From assembly GCA_947468255.1 (NCBI GenBank), contig CANIMM010000022.1, positions 1-21,745 of the forward strand: a DNA stretch of 21,745 nt. The letters are read 5' to 3'. The notes under the pieces were generated by a model. The model did not search any database. It saw only the letters and a program-made list of their open reading frames with translations, and was not told the DNA's origin. Each line of letters starts with the position of its first letter. The first letter of the stretch is position 1. This document shows positions 7,577-14,065 of this stretch, piece after piece. A program made the position numbers and the translations under genes. Source of the DNA: Chitinophagaceae bacterium. Its GTDB lineage: Bacteria > Bacteroidota > Bacteroidia > Chitinophagales > Chitinophagaceae.

Positions 7577-8870
7577 GGTCGGTAATTGTTTTATAAATAG
7601 ATATGATAGGAAATACCCTTGCAAAAAATGTGATAATCAATAAAACGCCTGCAAGGGAGCCTGCAGTAATCGCCCATTCTTGCCAGCTGGGGAAGTAATG
7701 ACTATATTTTAAAGGGGCATCAAATTTTGGTAAAAATGGATGGAGTAATGTTGGCGTTACTATCAGGTATCTCTTGAACCATGCACCCACTACTACCATT
7801 ACACCCGCCACGAACATGGCATTGGGTTTTCTTCCTTTTGGAAACACTACTATTAGTATTGGTATAATCATGCCTACAATAATTGCAAACCAAAATAAGT
7901 GTGCAAATTCGCCTGAAAAAAGGCCAACTAGATGTTCCTCCTCATCTTTTTTCATTTTAAAGGCAGGAACTAGGTATTCATTTACGTTAAAATACAAATA
8001 CAATAGTGCCAGCATTACCAAAATTTTTCCCATCTTATCGAAGTGCCTTTCGGTGATATAATGTTCTAGCTGATATACTTTTCTAAAAACCCACATGGCA
8101 ACCACTACGCCACCGGCACCTACTAAAAAGGCTCCTGAAACGAAATAGGCGCCAAAGTTGGTACTATCCCAACCTGGGCGATAGGTAGTTGCAAATAACC
8201 AAGAAGTAACGGTGTGAATACAAAACGCTACTGGTATAATTACAATACATATAATGGTAATTGATTTATCTCTTAGCTTTTCCTGTTCTTCAGTTCCTTT
8301 CCAATAGGAGCCAAGCCATCTGTAAAGTTTTGCAAAGGGTTTACCTAGTTTTTCCCTTTCAGAAATCATAATTCTGATATCAGGTAGTAGGGTGATATAG
8401 AGTAAAAGCAGACTGGTACAGAAATAGGTGCTGATCACAATCACGTCCCACATGATAGGCGATTGTATTCGGCCATGAATAAAGAGATTAAACATTCGTT
8501 CGGGTCTTCCCATATCTATGATAATGATTAAGGCTGCAAAAGTGATTGCGGAAACTGCTATAATTTCCGAAATCCTCGTAAGTGGTGTTCTCCAGGGAAC
8601 ATTTGCCAGTCTAAAAATGGCGGTAATCAAAGAGCCAACCAGACTGATGGCTACAAAAAAAACGAAGTTTGATATATAAATCCCCCAGGATACATAGTCA
8701 CCCATATTGGTTACCACCAAACCTTTTCTTAGTTGTTGAATATAGGCGACTATACCTATACAACAGATAATTATCAAACTGCCGGTCCATATCATTCCCC
8801 TGCGGCCAAATTTTTTGGGCAGTAGATCATGGATGATTTTTTCGGATGAGAATTTTTGTATTTTTTCCAC
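7554..8870 (-). CDS. NrfD-family (polysulfide reductase-like) quinol-interacting integral membrane protein
   Basis: A 438-residue, very hydrophobic protein with about ten predicted transmembrane helices. Features fitting the NrfD/PsrC family include MGDYVSWGIYISNFVFFVAIS in the first helices, IIIIDMGRPERMFNLF, SWLFATTYRPGW and YFVSGAFLVGAGGVVVAMW. Family members pass electrons between menaquinol in the membrane and a periplasmic Fe-S subunit, sometimes with proton movement. The Fe-S subunit gene lies 9 bases upstream, and the next gene downstream overlaps by 23 bases, so these form one unit. In characterised systems a molybdopterin catalytic subunit accompanies this pair; none is encoded in this locus. 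The direction of electron flow is therefore unknown, although the cytochromes upstream make quinol oxidation towards periplasmic cytochrome plausible. Confidence 0.92.
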   Translation of the reverse strand: MEKIQKFSSEKIIHDLLPKKFGRRGMIWTGSLIIICCIGIVAYIQQLRKGLVVTNMGDYVSWGIYISNFVFFVAISLVGSLITAIFRLANVPWRTPLTRISEIIAVSAITFAALIIIIDMGRPERMFNLFIHGRIQSPIMWDVIVISTYFCTSLLLLYITLLPDIRIMISEREKLGKPFAKLYRWLGSYWKGTEEQEKLRDKSITIICIVIIPVAFCIHTVTSWLFATTYRPGWDSTNFGAYFVSGAFLVGAGGVVVAMWVFRKVYQLEHYITERHFDKMGKILVMLALLYLYFNVNEYLVPAFKMKKDEEEHLVGLFSGEFAHLFWFAIIVGMIIPILIVVFPKGRKPNAMFVAGVMVVVGAWFKRYLIVTPTLLHPFLPKFDAPLKYSHYFPSWQEWAITAGSLAGVLLIITFFARVFPIISIYKTITDHETEQPY

Positions 8871-8879
8871 GGGTATAGT

Positions 8880-9803
8880 TTATGATTTTTTTTCGGAACT
8901 AACTTCTTTATCAAGCCCCTCTTCAAATTTAAAATTCCTGTTAACGGGAGGTAGGTAATACACACTTGGCTTGGTTCCTAGGTCTTCCATTAGCCGATAG
9001 CCAGCCTTATCTTTTACTAGGTCACTGAAACGGAAAGTTTCGGAACCATTGGTAACTGAATCTTCAATGATATCACCAAAGAAAAATACTCCATTAGGAC
9101 ATGCTGATACGCAGTGAGGCAACATTCCCATCCTTGTCATATCTGGGCAGAAATCACATTTGCCTACGGTTCCCCTTTTTTGGGGAATACTGGTTTCGGC
9201 ATTGTAATCCGAGTGGGACAGTTCTTCGGTCATTGGAGGTTCATCCCAATTGAATACCCTAGTTGAATAGGGGCAGGCTGCCATACAAAATCGGCATCCG
9301 ATACAGCGGTCGCTATCTATCAGTACAATTCCATCCTGCCGTTTAAAAGTGGCGTCTACCGGGCAAACTTTTACACAAGGAGGTTCATCACAATGCATGC
9401 AAGTAGTTGGTTGAAAGTAGGGAGCCGTCTTTTCAGCATCCTGCATCTGGTATACCTTGATCCAATTTTGGTCGGGGTTTACATGGTGTACATGGTTGCA
9501 GGCAGATTGGCATTTTTTTAAGTTTTTGCACCTTGACAGGTCAATCACCATGGCAAACTTTTTCCCCTCTATTCCTTTTCTTGCTTCGTCATTGCTCACT
9601 GATGGCATGTGAGGAACAGGTTTTAAAAATGCCTTATCCACTTCAATGATTTCTCCATCTACCGATAGTAGTTTTACTTTTTCCCCCGATTCTGTAACAG
9701 CTTCTTCTGGGGTAAAGGGCGTTTTTTTTGAATTACAGGCAACCGCTAGGGTAGATAATAACCCGGCGGCTAAAAATTGTCTGCGTGATTTTCCTTGATT
9801 CAT
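8880..9803 (-). CDS. Periplasmic four-cluster Fe-S ferredoxin-like subunit (DmsB/PsrB/NrfC type) with Tat/lipoprotein signal
   Basis: A 307-residue electron-transfer protein. The start at 9803 places a twin-arginine signal (SRRQFLAAGLL) at the N-terminus with a possible lipobox ending at Cys23 (LAVAC); a start at 9845 would overlap the upstream gene. Residues ~40-80 hold a small region with KLLSVDGEIIEVD. Four cysteine groups follow: C92/C98/C102, then C135/C138/C143/C147, C167/C170/C173/C177 and C216/C219/C231/C235. The first group reads CKNLKKCQSAC, so Leu95 replaces the expected second Cys and that site may hold a 3Fe-4S or altered cluster. It is the normal partner of the NrfD protein encoded 9 bases downstream and should sit on the periplasmic face. 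Its usual catalytic partner is not encoded nearby. Confidence 0.92.
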   Translation of the reverse strand: MNQGKSRRQFLAAGLLSTLAVACNSKKTPFTPEEAVTESGEKVKLLSVDGEIIEVDKAFLKPVPHMPSVSNDEARKGIEGKKFAMVIDLSRCKNLKKCQSACNHVHHVNPDQNWIKVYQMQDAEKTAPYFQPTTCMHCDEPPCVKVCPVDATFKRQDGIVLIDSDRCIGCRFCMAACPYSTRVFNWDEPPMTEELSHSDYNAETSIPQKRGTVGKCDFCPDMTRMGMLPHCVSACPNGVFFFGDIIEDSVTNGSETFRFSDLVKDKAGYRLMEDLGTKPSVYYLPPVNRNFKFEEGLDKEVSSEKKS

Positions 9804-9829
9804 TTGATAAGTTTGTTTATTCGGTATTC

Positions 9830-10054
9830 CTAATTTTTGATCCAATTTTGCAATTCCTTATTGCTAATTTTTTTCTTTTTTTTCGGTAGCGATGCAATAG
9901 CAACTTCTACTAGCTTTCCATCCTGTGTAAGCATTTTAATCGTTTCTTTTTTTTTGCTAGGAAATATAAATTTAACTGCAGAAAAAATTGTAGCACTTGC
10001 AATACCCCATGCAATAAATTTTCGACGATTTTGTTTTTTGACTTCGATATTCAT
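9830..10054 (-). CDS. Small Tat-signal protein resembling the N-terminal module of the adjacent Fe-S protein
   Basis: A 74-residue protein with a twin-arginine signal (QNRRKFIAWGIASATIF, Arg10-Arg11) and a short, Lys-rich exported part. It has no cysteines, so it binds no Fe-S cluster by itself. After the signal it reads IKMLTQDGKLVEV, then ASLP, and then ISNKELQNWI. The Fe-S protein encoded next has VKLLSVDGEIIEV, AFLKP and VSNDEARKGI in the same order and spacing, so this gene seems to be a stand-alone copy of that module. It begins the downstream half of the redox locus, ends 26 bases before the Fe-S gene, and has a CRP/FNR-like site about 97 bases upstream. It may be a small subunit or a chaperone-like partner; the function is not known to me. 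Confidence 0.78.
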   Translation of the reverse strand: MNIEVKKQNRRKFIAWGIASATIFSAVKFIFPSKKKETIKMLTQDGKLVEVAIASLPKKKKKISNKELQNWIKN

Positions 10055-10151
10055 AATTGATGATTTTATTAATTGAATCGGCTACATATATTTTATAAAC
10101 ACAAGTTAGTTTTTGAAATAATTATTAAATGTGACTCTTATCAAGCTGTCC

Positions 10152-10167
10152 TATGAGCTTTATCACG
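10152..10167 (-). promoter_or_regulatory. CRP/FNR-like operator upstream of the Tat/Fe-S/NrfD unit
   Basis: The plus strand reads TATGA-GCTTTA-TCACG, which on the coding strand is CGTGA-N6-TCATA. CRP-family sites in other bacteria follow TGTGA-N6-TCACA, so 8 of 10 arm positions match. It lies 97 bases before the start of the small Tat protein. The same arms (TATGA/TCAC) recur upstream of the first gene of the locus at 13694-13709, which raises the chance that it is real. Which family member binds is unknown. Confidence 0.5.
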
Positions 10168-10238
10168 TTGCATTATTATTTGTGATTTTTCTTACTATTT
10201 TTTATTTTAAATAAATTTGTACATTTTGAAATAACAAA

Positions 10239-10256
10239 TCCGGCAAACTTGCCGGA
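10239..10256 (-). terminator. Hairpin downstream of the cytochrome c gene
   Basis: TCCGGCAA and TTGCCGGA form a perfect 8-bp GC-containing stem with a 2-base loop (or 7 bp with 4). It lies 27 bases past the cytochrome c stop on the coding strand and is followed by a loosely T-rich stretch (TTTGTTATTTC). It could end the upstream transcript or protect its 3' end; the T-run is weak, so intrinsic termination is not certain. Confidence 0.5.
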
Positions 10257-10283
10257 CTTGTATTAACCATTCATAATCAAAAA

Positions 10284-10688
10284 CTATTTTTTTAGTGTAC
10301 GCATATAATTGATGGTATTCCAGATATCTTCTGCTTCAGGCAACTTCTTTTTAAAACTAGGCATATCATCCCTTCCTTCTGAAATTTTGTAAAATAGCGA
10401 TCCGTCAGTTTGCTGCTGGGTGGCTGGTAAAGTAAAATTACCTGGTTCAGTTTTCAACTGTTCTGCTTTAGGACCATCTCCCAAACCTGTTTTGCCATGG
10501 CAGCTCTGGCAATGCTTACCCCATAATTCCTTTCCCTCTTTTAGTGAACTAGCATCTGATTTTAGAGGGTTAGCAGTTTTGATAAATTTATCAGGTGCCA
10601 GCCAAGGAGTTTTTGGTTGTTGCAAGCTTACAAAAGCACTACTGGTTAATAAAATAATACTAATTGTAGTAAATAATGTTGTCTTCAT
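10284..10688 (-). CDS. Periplasmic c-type cytochrome, single CXXCH heme
   Basis: A 134-residue protein with a signal peptide (MKTTLFTTISIILLTSSAFV) and one class I cytochrome c domain. The heme site is CQSCH at residues 60-64 in the context GKELWGKHCQSCHGKTGLGDG, and the likely distal ligand is Met109 in RDDMPSF. The final helix reads EDIWNTINYMRTL, as usual for this fold. The start at 10688 is chosen because it begins a clean signal peptide; a longer reading frame from 10760 would run 13 bases into the barrel gene upstream and puts charged residues before the signal. It is the fourth gene of the locus and is well placed to carry electrons between the NrfD/Fe-S module in the inner membrane and the two outer heme lipoproteins; that route is inferred from gene order. 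Confidence 0.93.
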   Translation of the reverse strand: MKTTLFTTISIILLTSSAFVSLQQPKTPWLAPDKFIKTANPLKSDASSLKEGKELWGKHCQSCHGKTGLGDGPKAEQLKTEPGNFTLPATQQQTDGSLFYKISEGRDDMPSFKKKLPEAEDIWNTINYMRTLKK

Positions 10689-10747
10689 TTTTTTGATTTT
10701 TGATGATTTGAAAATTATCCTGATTTGTAATTGATTTGATAGCGGCT

Positions 10748-11668
10748 TTAAAAATTCCATAGCCTTGTTATGTTGAATCCAATGGCAAATTGACCTTTCG
10801 TTAAATCATTCTGGTTAAAAAATGCATTGCTTTGTGGAATGATATTGTGATAATTTCCTGCAAACACTTGAAATGCATGGGCACTTGTGACAAACTCTAA
10901 TCCAAAGCTGATGTTGGGGTGAGGATTATTCATTGGATGTTGTGTCAACGGCTGGTCGTAGTTGATCATCAAATTGGTTTTGGGTGTCATTTTATATCTT
11001 CCCATAAAGGCAATGGCATAATGATCGTTTTTCATTTTGGATTGAATTTTCCCTTCGTTATCCAAAAAACCTTCTATATTATTGAAGTGGGCAATACTAG
11101 GTGCAATTTGTACAGAGAATTTATCTGAAATTTTTCTGGCGATGAGAACTTGGTGAAAATAGGAGATTCTGTCGCCGTCTGTTACAAAATTTTCTTTTCC
11201 TCTAGTGTCGATTACGATATTGCTAAACCAACTAATACTAATGGGCCAACCACCGATTTTATTTTGTTTTACAATTGCATACTTTCCGTTAAAATCCCAT
11301 TGTAATCTGTCTTTGGTAAATCCAGCACCCAATTGAAGTTTATCTATTATAACATAGCTGAGGCCGATGCGTATATTCGATGGAGCATAAATGCCATAAA
11401 GGTCTTTATATCCTTTATTAACAACCCCAAATCGATGTTGGATATCCATTTCAAAAGTTCCTTTAATTGGTACCATAACACTTTGATTGTCCTGAATCCA
11501 ATTGCTTTCGAAGGTGTTTTTTATTGCTTTACTTTTTATTTTAGGAACTGGTGCTGTGCTATCGGTAGTTACCGGTTGCTGTGCTACCACACCCATACTC
11601 ATCAATATTAGTATACCAATAAGTAGGCTGCCAATGGCAAAGAGGGGATGTATTTTTTGCTTTTCCAT
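10748..11668 (-). CDS. DUF5777-like outer-membrane beta-barrel protein
   Basis: A 306-residue protein with an N-terminal signal (LFAIGSLLIGILILMSMGVVAQ) and then alternating strand patterns ending in the aromatic-rich C-terminus GQFAIGFNITRLWNF, as expected for an outer-membrane barrel. The phrases FEMDIQHRFG, NIRIGLSYVI, AFQVFAGNYHNIIPQSN and FAIGFNITR are typical of DUF5777 family proteins in Bacteroidota. The family has no known activity that I can name. Its place between genes for heme lipoproteins and cytochrome c suggests that it is a porin-like component or scaffold of the same electron-transfer system; that is inferred. The gap to the preceding lipoprotein gene is 93 bases and to the cytochrome c start 59 bases. 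Confidence 0.82.
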   Translation of the reverse strand: MEKQKIHPLFAIGSLLIGILILMSMGVVAQQPVTTDSTAPVPKIKSKAIKNTFESNWIQDNQSVMVPIKGTFEMDIQHRFGVVNKGYKDLYGIYAPSNIRIGLSYVIIDKLQLGAGFTKDRLQWDFNGKYAIVKQNKIGGWPISISWFSNIVIDTRGKENFVTDGDRISYFHQVLIARKISDKFSVQIAPSIAHFNNIEGFLDNEGKIQSKMKNDHYAIAFMGRYKMTPKTNLMINYDQPLTQHPMNNPHPNISFGLEFVTSAHAFQVFAGNYHNIIPQSNAFFNQNDLTKGQFAIGFNITRLWNF

Positions 11669-11761
11669 GTTTTTTTATTTTTGTTTGGTCGGATACGATT
11701 GTTCTCGAATTCGCCTGATAAATATTGTAGTTGTTGTCAACATTTTTTATGGTGCATTGAA

Positions 11762-12166
11762 TTAGTTATTTTTTGCACCTTGTTTTACCCATGCTAATAT
11801 TAATTGATTGATGTTAGAGGGGTTGGATGCTGATCCAACTGGCATTGCAGTATTTCTTTTACCAGTAAGCCAAAGATATATTTCACTCTTGTCTGGATTG
11901 GCTGCATCAACATAATTCCCATTAATTAAAGTGCTATATGCCTTTTCGGAAGACAGGTCGGGTTTAATTCCACCTGAACTGTGGCAGCCACTTACACTAC
12001 AACTCTTGCTGAATATGGGTATAATTTCTTTGCTGATGCTTACTATTGTTGTAACCTCTTCACCTGAATTTTGAATCACCAATGTTTTTACTTTATAGCA
12101 TCCAGTTAAAAAAAACATTCCTGTTGAAACTACTAGTAATGCTATAGCTATTTTTTTCTTTGACAT
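11762..12166 (-). CDS. Small lipoprotein with a CX4CH heme-like motif
   Basis: A 134-residue lipoprotein: Lys-rich start, hydrophobic stretch (IALLVVSTGMFFL) and lipobox LTGC with Cys23 as the lipidated residue. Residues 56-62 read CSVSGCH, a CX4CH variant of the cytochrome c heme site, preceded by EIIPIFSKS. Many Bacteroidota and planctomycete cytochrome-like proteins use this C-x-x-S-G-C-H form. Later come the repeated features expected in that family, with DLSSEKAYSTLINGNYVDAANP and a possible distal Met108 in NTAMPVGS. It is the second gene of the redox locus, 36 bases after the heme-binding lipoprotein gene, and probably sits in the outer membrane or periplasm. Heme attachment is likely by motif but unproven. 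Confidence 0.82.
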   Translation of the reverse strand: MSKKKIAIALLVVSTGMFFLTGCYKVKTLVIQNSGEEVTTIVSISKEIIPIFSKSCSVSGCHSSGGIKPDLSSEKAYSTLINGNYVDAANPDKSEIYLWLTGKRNTAMPVGSASNPSNINQLILAWVKQGAKNN

Positions 12167-12202
12167 GATCTTTTTTTTAGTATTTAAAAGAACAGCTATC
12201 GG

Positions 12203-13582
12203 CTATTTTTGGAACTTGAGCATTAAATTGGGTTTGATACCATGTTGATAGTTGGATTTGTTAAATATTCCTACACCAAAAGGCTGGTCCTTGAATTCTG
12301 AAAAATCAACATCTTGTCTGTTAGCATCAGCAGTTTTCAAAGCACGTTTAAATTCTACGACCCAACCAGTTCCAGTATACAAGGCTGAACAGGTGATATC
12401 GCCTCTGCCTCCAATAAGGGGAACAGCGATATAGGAAGGAATTGAATTTTTGGCGGTTGGTCCATTGATTGCATCACCTGATCTTTGGTAATCTGCTCCG
12501 GGAGTTATTAAAGTTCCGTCACTTAAAGTCAATACTCCGTCTGAATTCACCGCGGTAACTTTTTTAGCCTTACCACTGGCTGTGTCTGCGATTAAAATAA
12601 AATTAGCACTTGCTGCATTTGGAATTACCCACATTGGCACTGCCACACTGACTCCATTCCCATTCAATTTTAAATTTTGAGAATTCGCTACTTCACCTTG
12701 GGTTGGAGAGGTTGTATAGTTTGGGCGATAGGGCCAGGTGGTTGATTTTGTACCATCTGGCACAATACCGTCTACATGCCTACCGTTGGCATTCCCCCCA
12801 GTTAAATTAGTGATTGCCTGTCCACCCGCATAGTCTTGGTAGTTATCATCCATTTGAGTTAAGGTGGCATCTTTGCTGATAAATCCCAGTCGTCCCCACC
12901 ACATATCAATTTTCTCGTTTGATCCATTTGTATAGTGATTGCCACTTTCTTTGTTTGAATTCATAACCGCTGCAGTAGCAGTTGGAGTTGGAGTAAGTAC
13001 GGCTGCGTAATCCAAGTAAGGAGCGAATACATGGCAGCTTGAATAGCAAGTTTGAGATAAAAATTTTGGAGTTGAATTGTCAATGTTAAATAACATGGCA
13101 AACTTGTCTTCACCAAAGCAATCCCTTATCAAAGCTCCATTAGCATCGAATGATTTATTGGATGGTTCTTTTTGCCAACCTGTTTTTCCTGTAACATTCA
13201 TCGCAGGGTTGAAATACCAGGGGGCAACATTTGTATTTTGTGTAGCGTCGGCATATTCGGCTAAAAAGTAAATATTCTGATCATCATACATAGACCGAAT
13301 TTGAACAGGGTATTGTTCTCCAATGAATCCAGAAAACAATCCATTGCCCGCATCAGGCACTACAGGTATTACGGCTAGTTTGGTAGCCTTGTTCCACAAA
13401 GCGTCTACGCTGCCATCAATTGTAGGAGGGGTTGTTGTTTTGAGAGATATTAAATCAGTTGAATTTACGGCGGCAGAACTGGTACTTAATATTTGGTCAT
13501 TTTTTGTACAACCTGTCCAGTAGCCTGCAACTAAGATAAAGGATGTCATTACCCAGAGGTATTTTGATTGAAGCATTTTCAT
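12203..13582 (-). CDS. Lipoprotein of the ethylbenzene-dehydrogenase-related heme-binding family with CX3CH motif
   Basis: A 459-residue protein. The start at 13582 (MKMLQSKYLW) gives a lipoprotein signal ending in WTGC, Cys25; an earlier TTG at 13693 adds 37 charged residues before it and is unlikely. The mature part opens with TPPTIDGSVDALWNKATKL and VQIRSMYDDQNIYFLAEYAD, the common pattern of the DOMON-like heme-binding domain related to the gamma subunit of ethylbenzene dehydrogenase. Residues 179-184 read CYSSCH, a CX3CH motif often present in this family, so a covalently bound heme c is possible. A long insert of about 200 residues follows, and the domain closes with GWVVEFKRALKT and FGVGIFNKSNYQHG. 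It heads the redox locus. The usual alpha and beta partners of the dehydrogenase are absent, so an electron-carrier role is more likely than a dehydrogenase subunit. Confidence 0.85.
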   Translation of the reverse strand: MKMLQSKYLWVMTSFILVAGYWTGCTKNDQILSTSSAAVNSTDLISLKTTTPPTIDGSVDALWNKATKLAVIPVVPDAGNGLFSGFIGEQYPVQIRSMYDDQNIYFLAEYADATQNTNVAPWYFNPAMNVTGKTGWQKEPSNKSFDANGALIRDCFGEDKFAMLFNIDNSTPKFLSQTCYSSCHVFAPYLDYAAVLTPTPTATAAVMNSNKESGNHYTNGSNEKIDMWWGRLGFISKDATLTQMDDNYQDYAGGQAITNLTGGNANGRHVDGIVPDGTKSTTWPYRPNYTTSPTQGEVANSQNLKLNGNGVSVAVPMWVIPNAASANFILIADTASGKAKKVTAVNSDGVLTLSDGTLITPGADYQRSGDAINGPTAKNSIPSYIAVPLIGGRGDITCSALYTGTGWVVEFKRALKTADANRQDVDFSEFKDQPFGVGIFNKSNYQHGIKPNLMLKFQK

Positions 13583-13693
13583 ATAAATAAATTTTTGTGA
13601 ACTAAATTTTTGGCGGGTGAAGGAATTTTTATTTTTAAAGTGTAAAACTAACTGAAGGTTTATTTTGTTTTTGTGAGTTTTATCAATCGTCAA

Positions 13694-13709
13694 TATGATT
13701 TAAATCACA
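13694..13709 (-). promoter_or_regulatory. CRP/FNR-like operator upstream of the redox locus
   Basis: The plus strand reads TATGA-TTTAAA-TCACA; its core TGATTTAAATCA (13696-13707) is a perfect 12-base palindrome. On the coding strand it is TGTGA-N6-TCATA, matching 9 of 10 arm positions of the CRP consensus and also the TGAT-N4-ATCA core of FNR sites. It lies 111 bases before the start of the heme lipoprotein gene. The site at 10152-10167 has the same arms, so one regulator may control both halves of the locus. Confidence 0.6.
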
Positions 13710-13941
13710 TTGCCCCTATCTGTTTTTTTGTAAATAATTTAACTTCAATGGGTACCCGATTTTTATAAAAAGTTTGAAATTATTCTTTCGGCGGGTGTAT
13801 ATTATTTAGGTATTGATCCCTGATTAGTCCTTTTTTATTGTAGCTCATTTTAATAAATCAGTTTCGCTACAACTTGATTATTCTTTCGATTTAAAGGTTC
13901 CATTCACTTTAATGCTAATTATAAAGTAAGTAAAGCGGCCT

Positions 13942-13960
13942 GTAGCGTATATATACCTAC
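13942..13960. promoter_or_regulatory. Imperfect palindrome upstream of araB, possible operator
   Basis: GTAG, one extra C, the perfect palindrome GTATATATAC, then CTAC make a 19-base near-palindrome centred about 115 bases before the araB ATG. Its place and symmetry suit a repressor or activator site. No second copy was found upstream of the other arabinose genes, so the link to the AraR-like regulator is only a guess. Confidence 0.25.
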
Positions 13961-14012
13961 GAATAATTCAATGATTCCTTTTATTTCAAAGGGTTTTAAA
14001 TTATAAAAACAA

Positions 14013-14042
14013 TTGTCAACTTTACAAATAATATTATATTTG
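14013..14042 (+). promoter_or_regulatory. Bacteroidota-type promoter of araB, overlapped by an inverted repeat
   Basis: TTG at 14013-14015, a 19-base spacer and TATATTTG at 14035-14042 match the Bacteroides -33/-7 promoter pattern (TTTG, about 19 bases, TAnnTTTG). The -7 element ends 23 bases before the araB ATG, giving a short leader. CAAATA (14025-14030) and TATTTG (14037-14042) form an inverted repeat around 6 bases, so a repressor bound there would cover the -7 element. Confidence 0.65.
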
Positions 14043-14065
14043 CCTAAATATTTCCTTCCTATATT

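Larger units (their letters stand above)
13583..14065. other. Divergent intergenic region between the redox locus and the arabinose operon
   Basis: This 483-base AT-rich stretch carries no supported gene. It holds a CRP/FNR-like site serving the minus-strand redox locus (13694-13709), an imperfect palindrome GTAG-C-GTATATATAC-CTAC at 13942-13960, and a good promoter for araB at 14013-14042 overlapped by an inverted repeat. Several short homopolymer and T-rich runs occur between them. I see no RNA gene or repeat family here. Confidence 0.7.

Noticed and set aside
9804..9845. Longer start for the Fe-S protein
   Set aside because: It overlaps the end of the small Tat gene and puts 14 residues before the twin-arginine signal; 9803 gives a standard Tat signal.
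11732..11742. Palindrome TGTTGTCAACA upstream of the barrel gene
   Set aside because: It is short, has no second copy in the locus and no promoter-like element in a fitting position.
13583..13693. Upstream extension of the heme lipoprotein gene from a TTG
   Set aside because: The extension is charged, would bury the lipoprotein signal, and abuts the CRP/FNR-like site.
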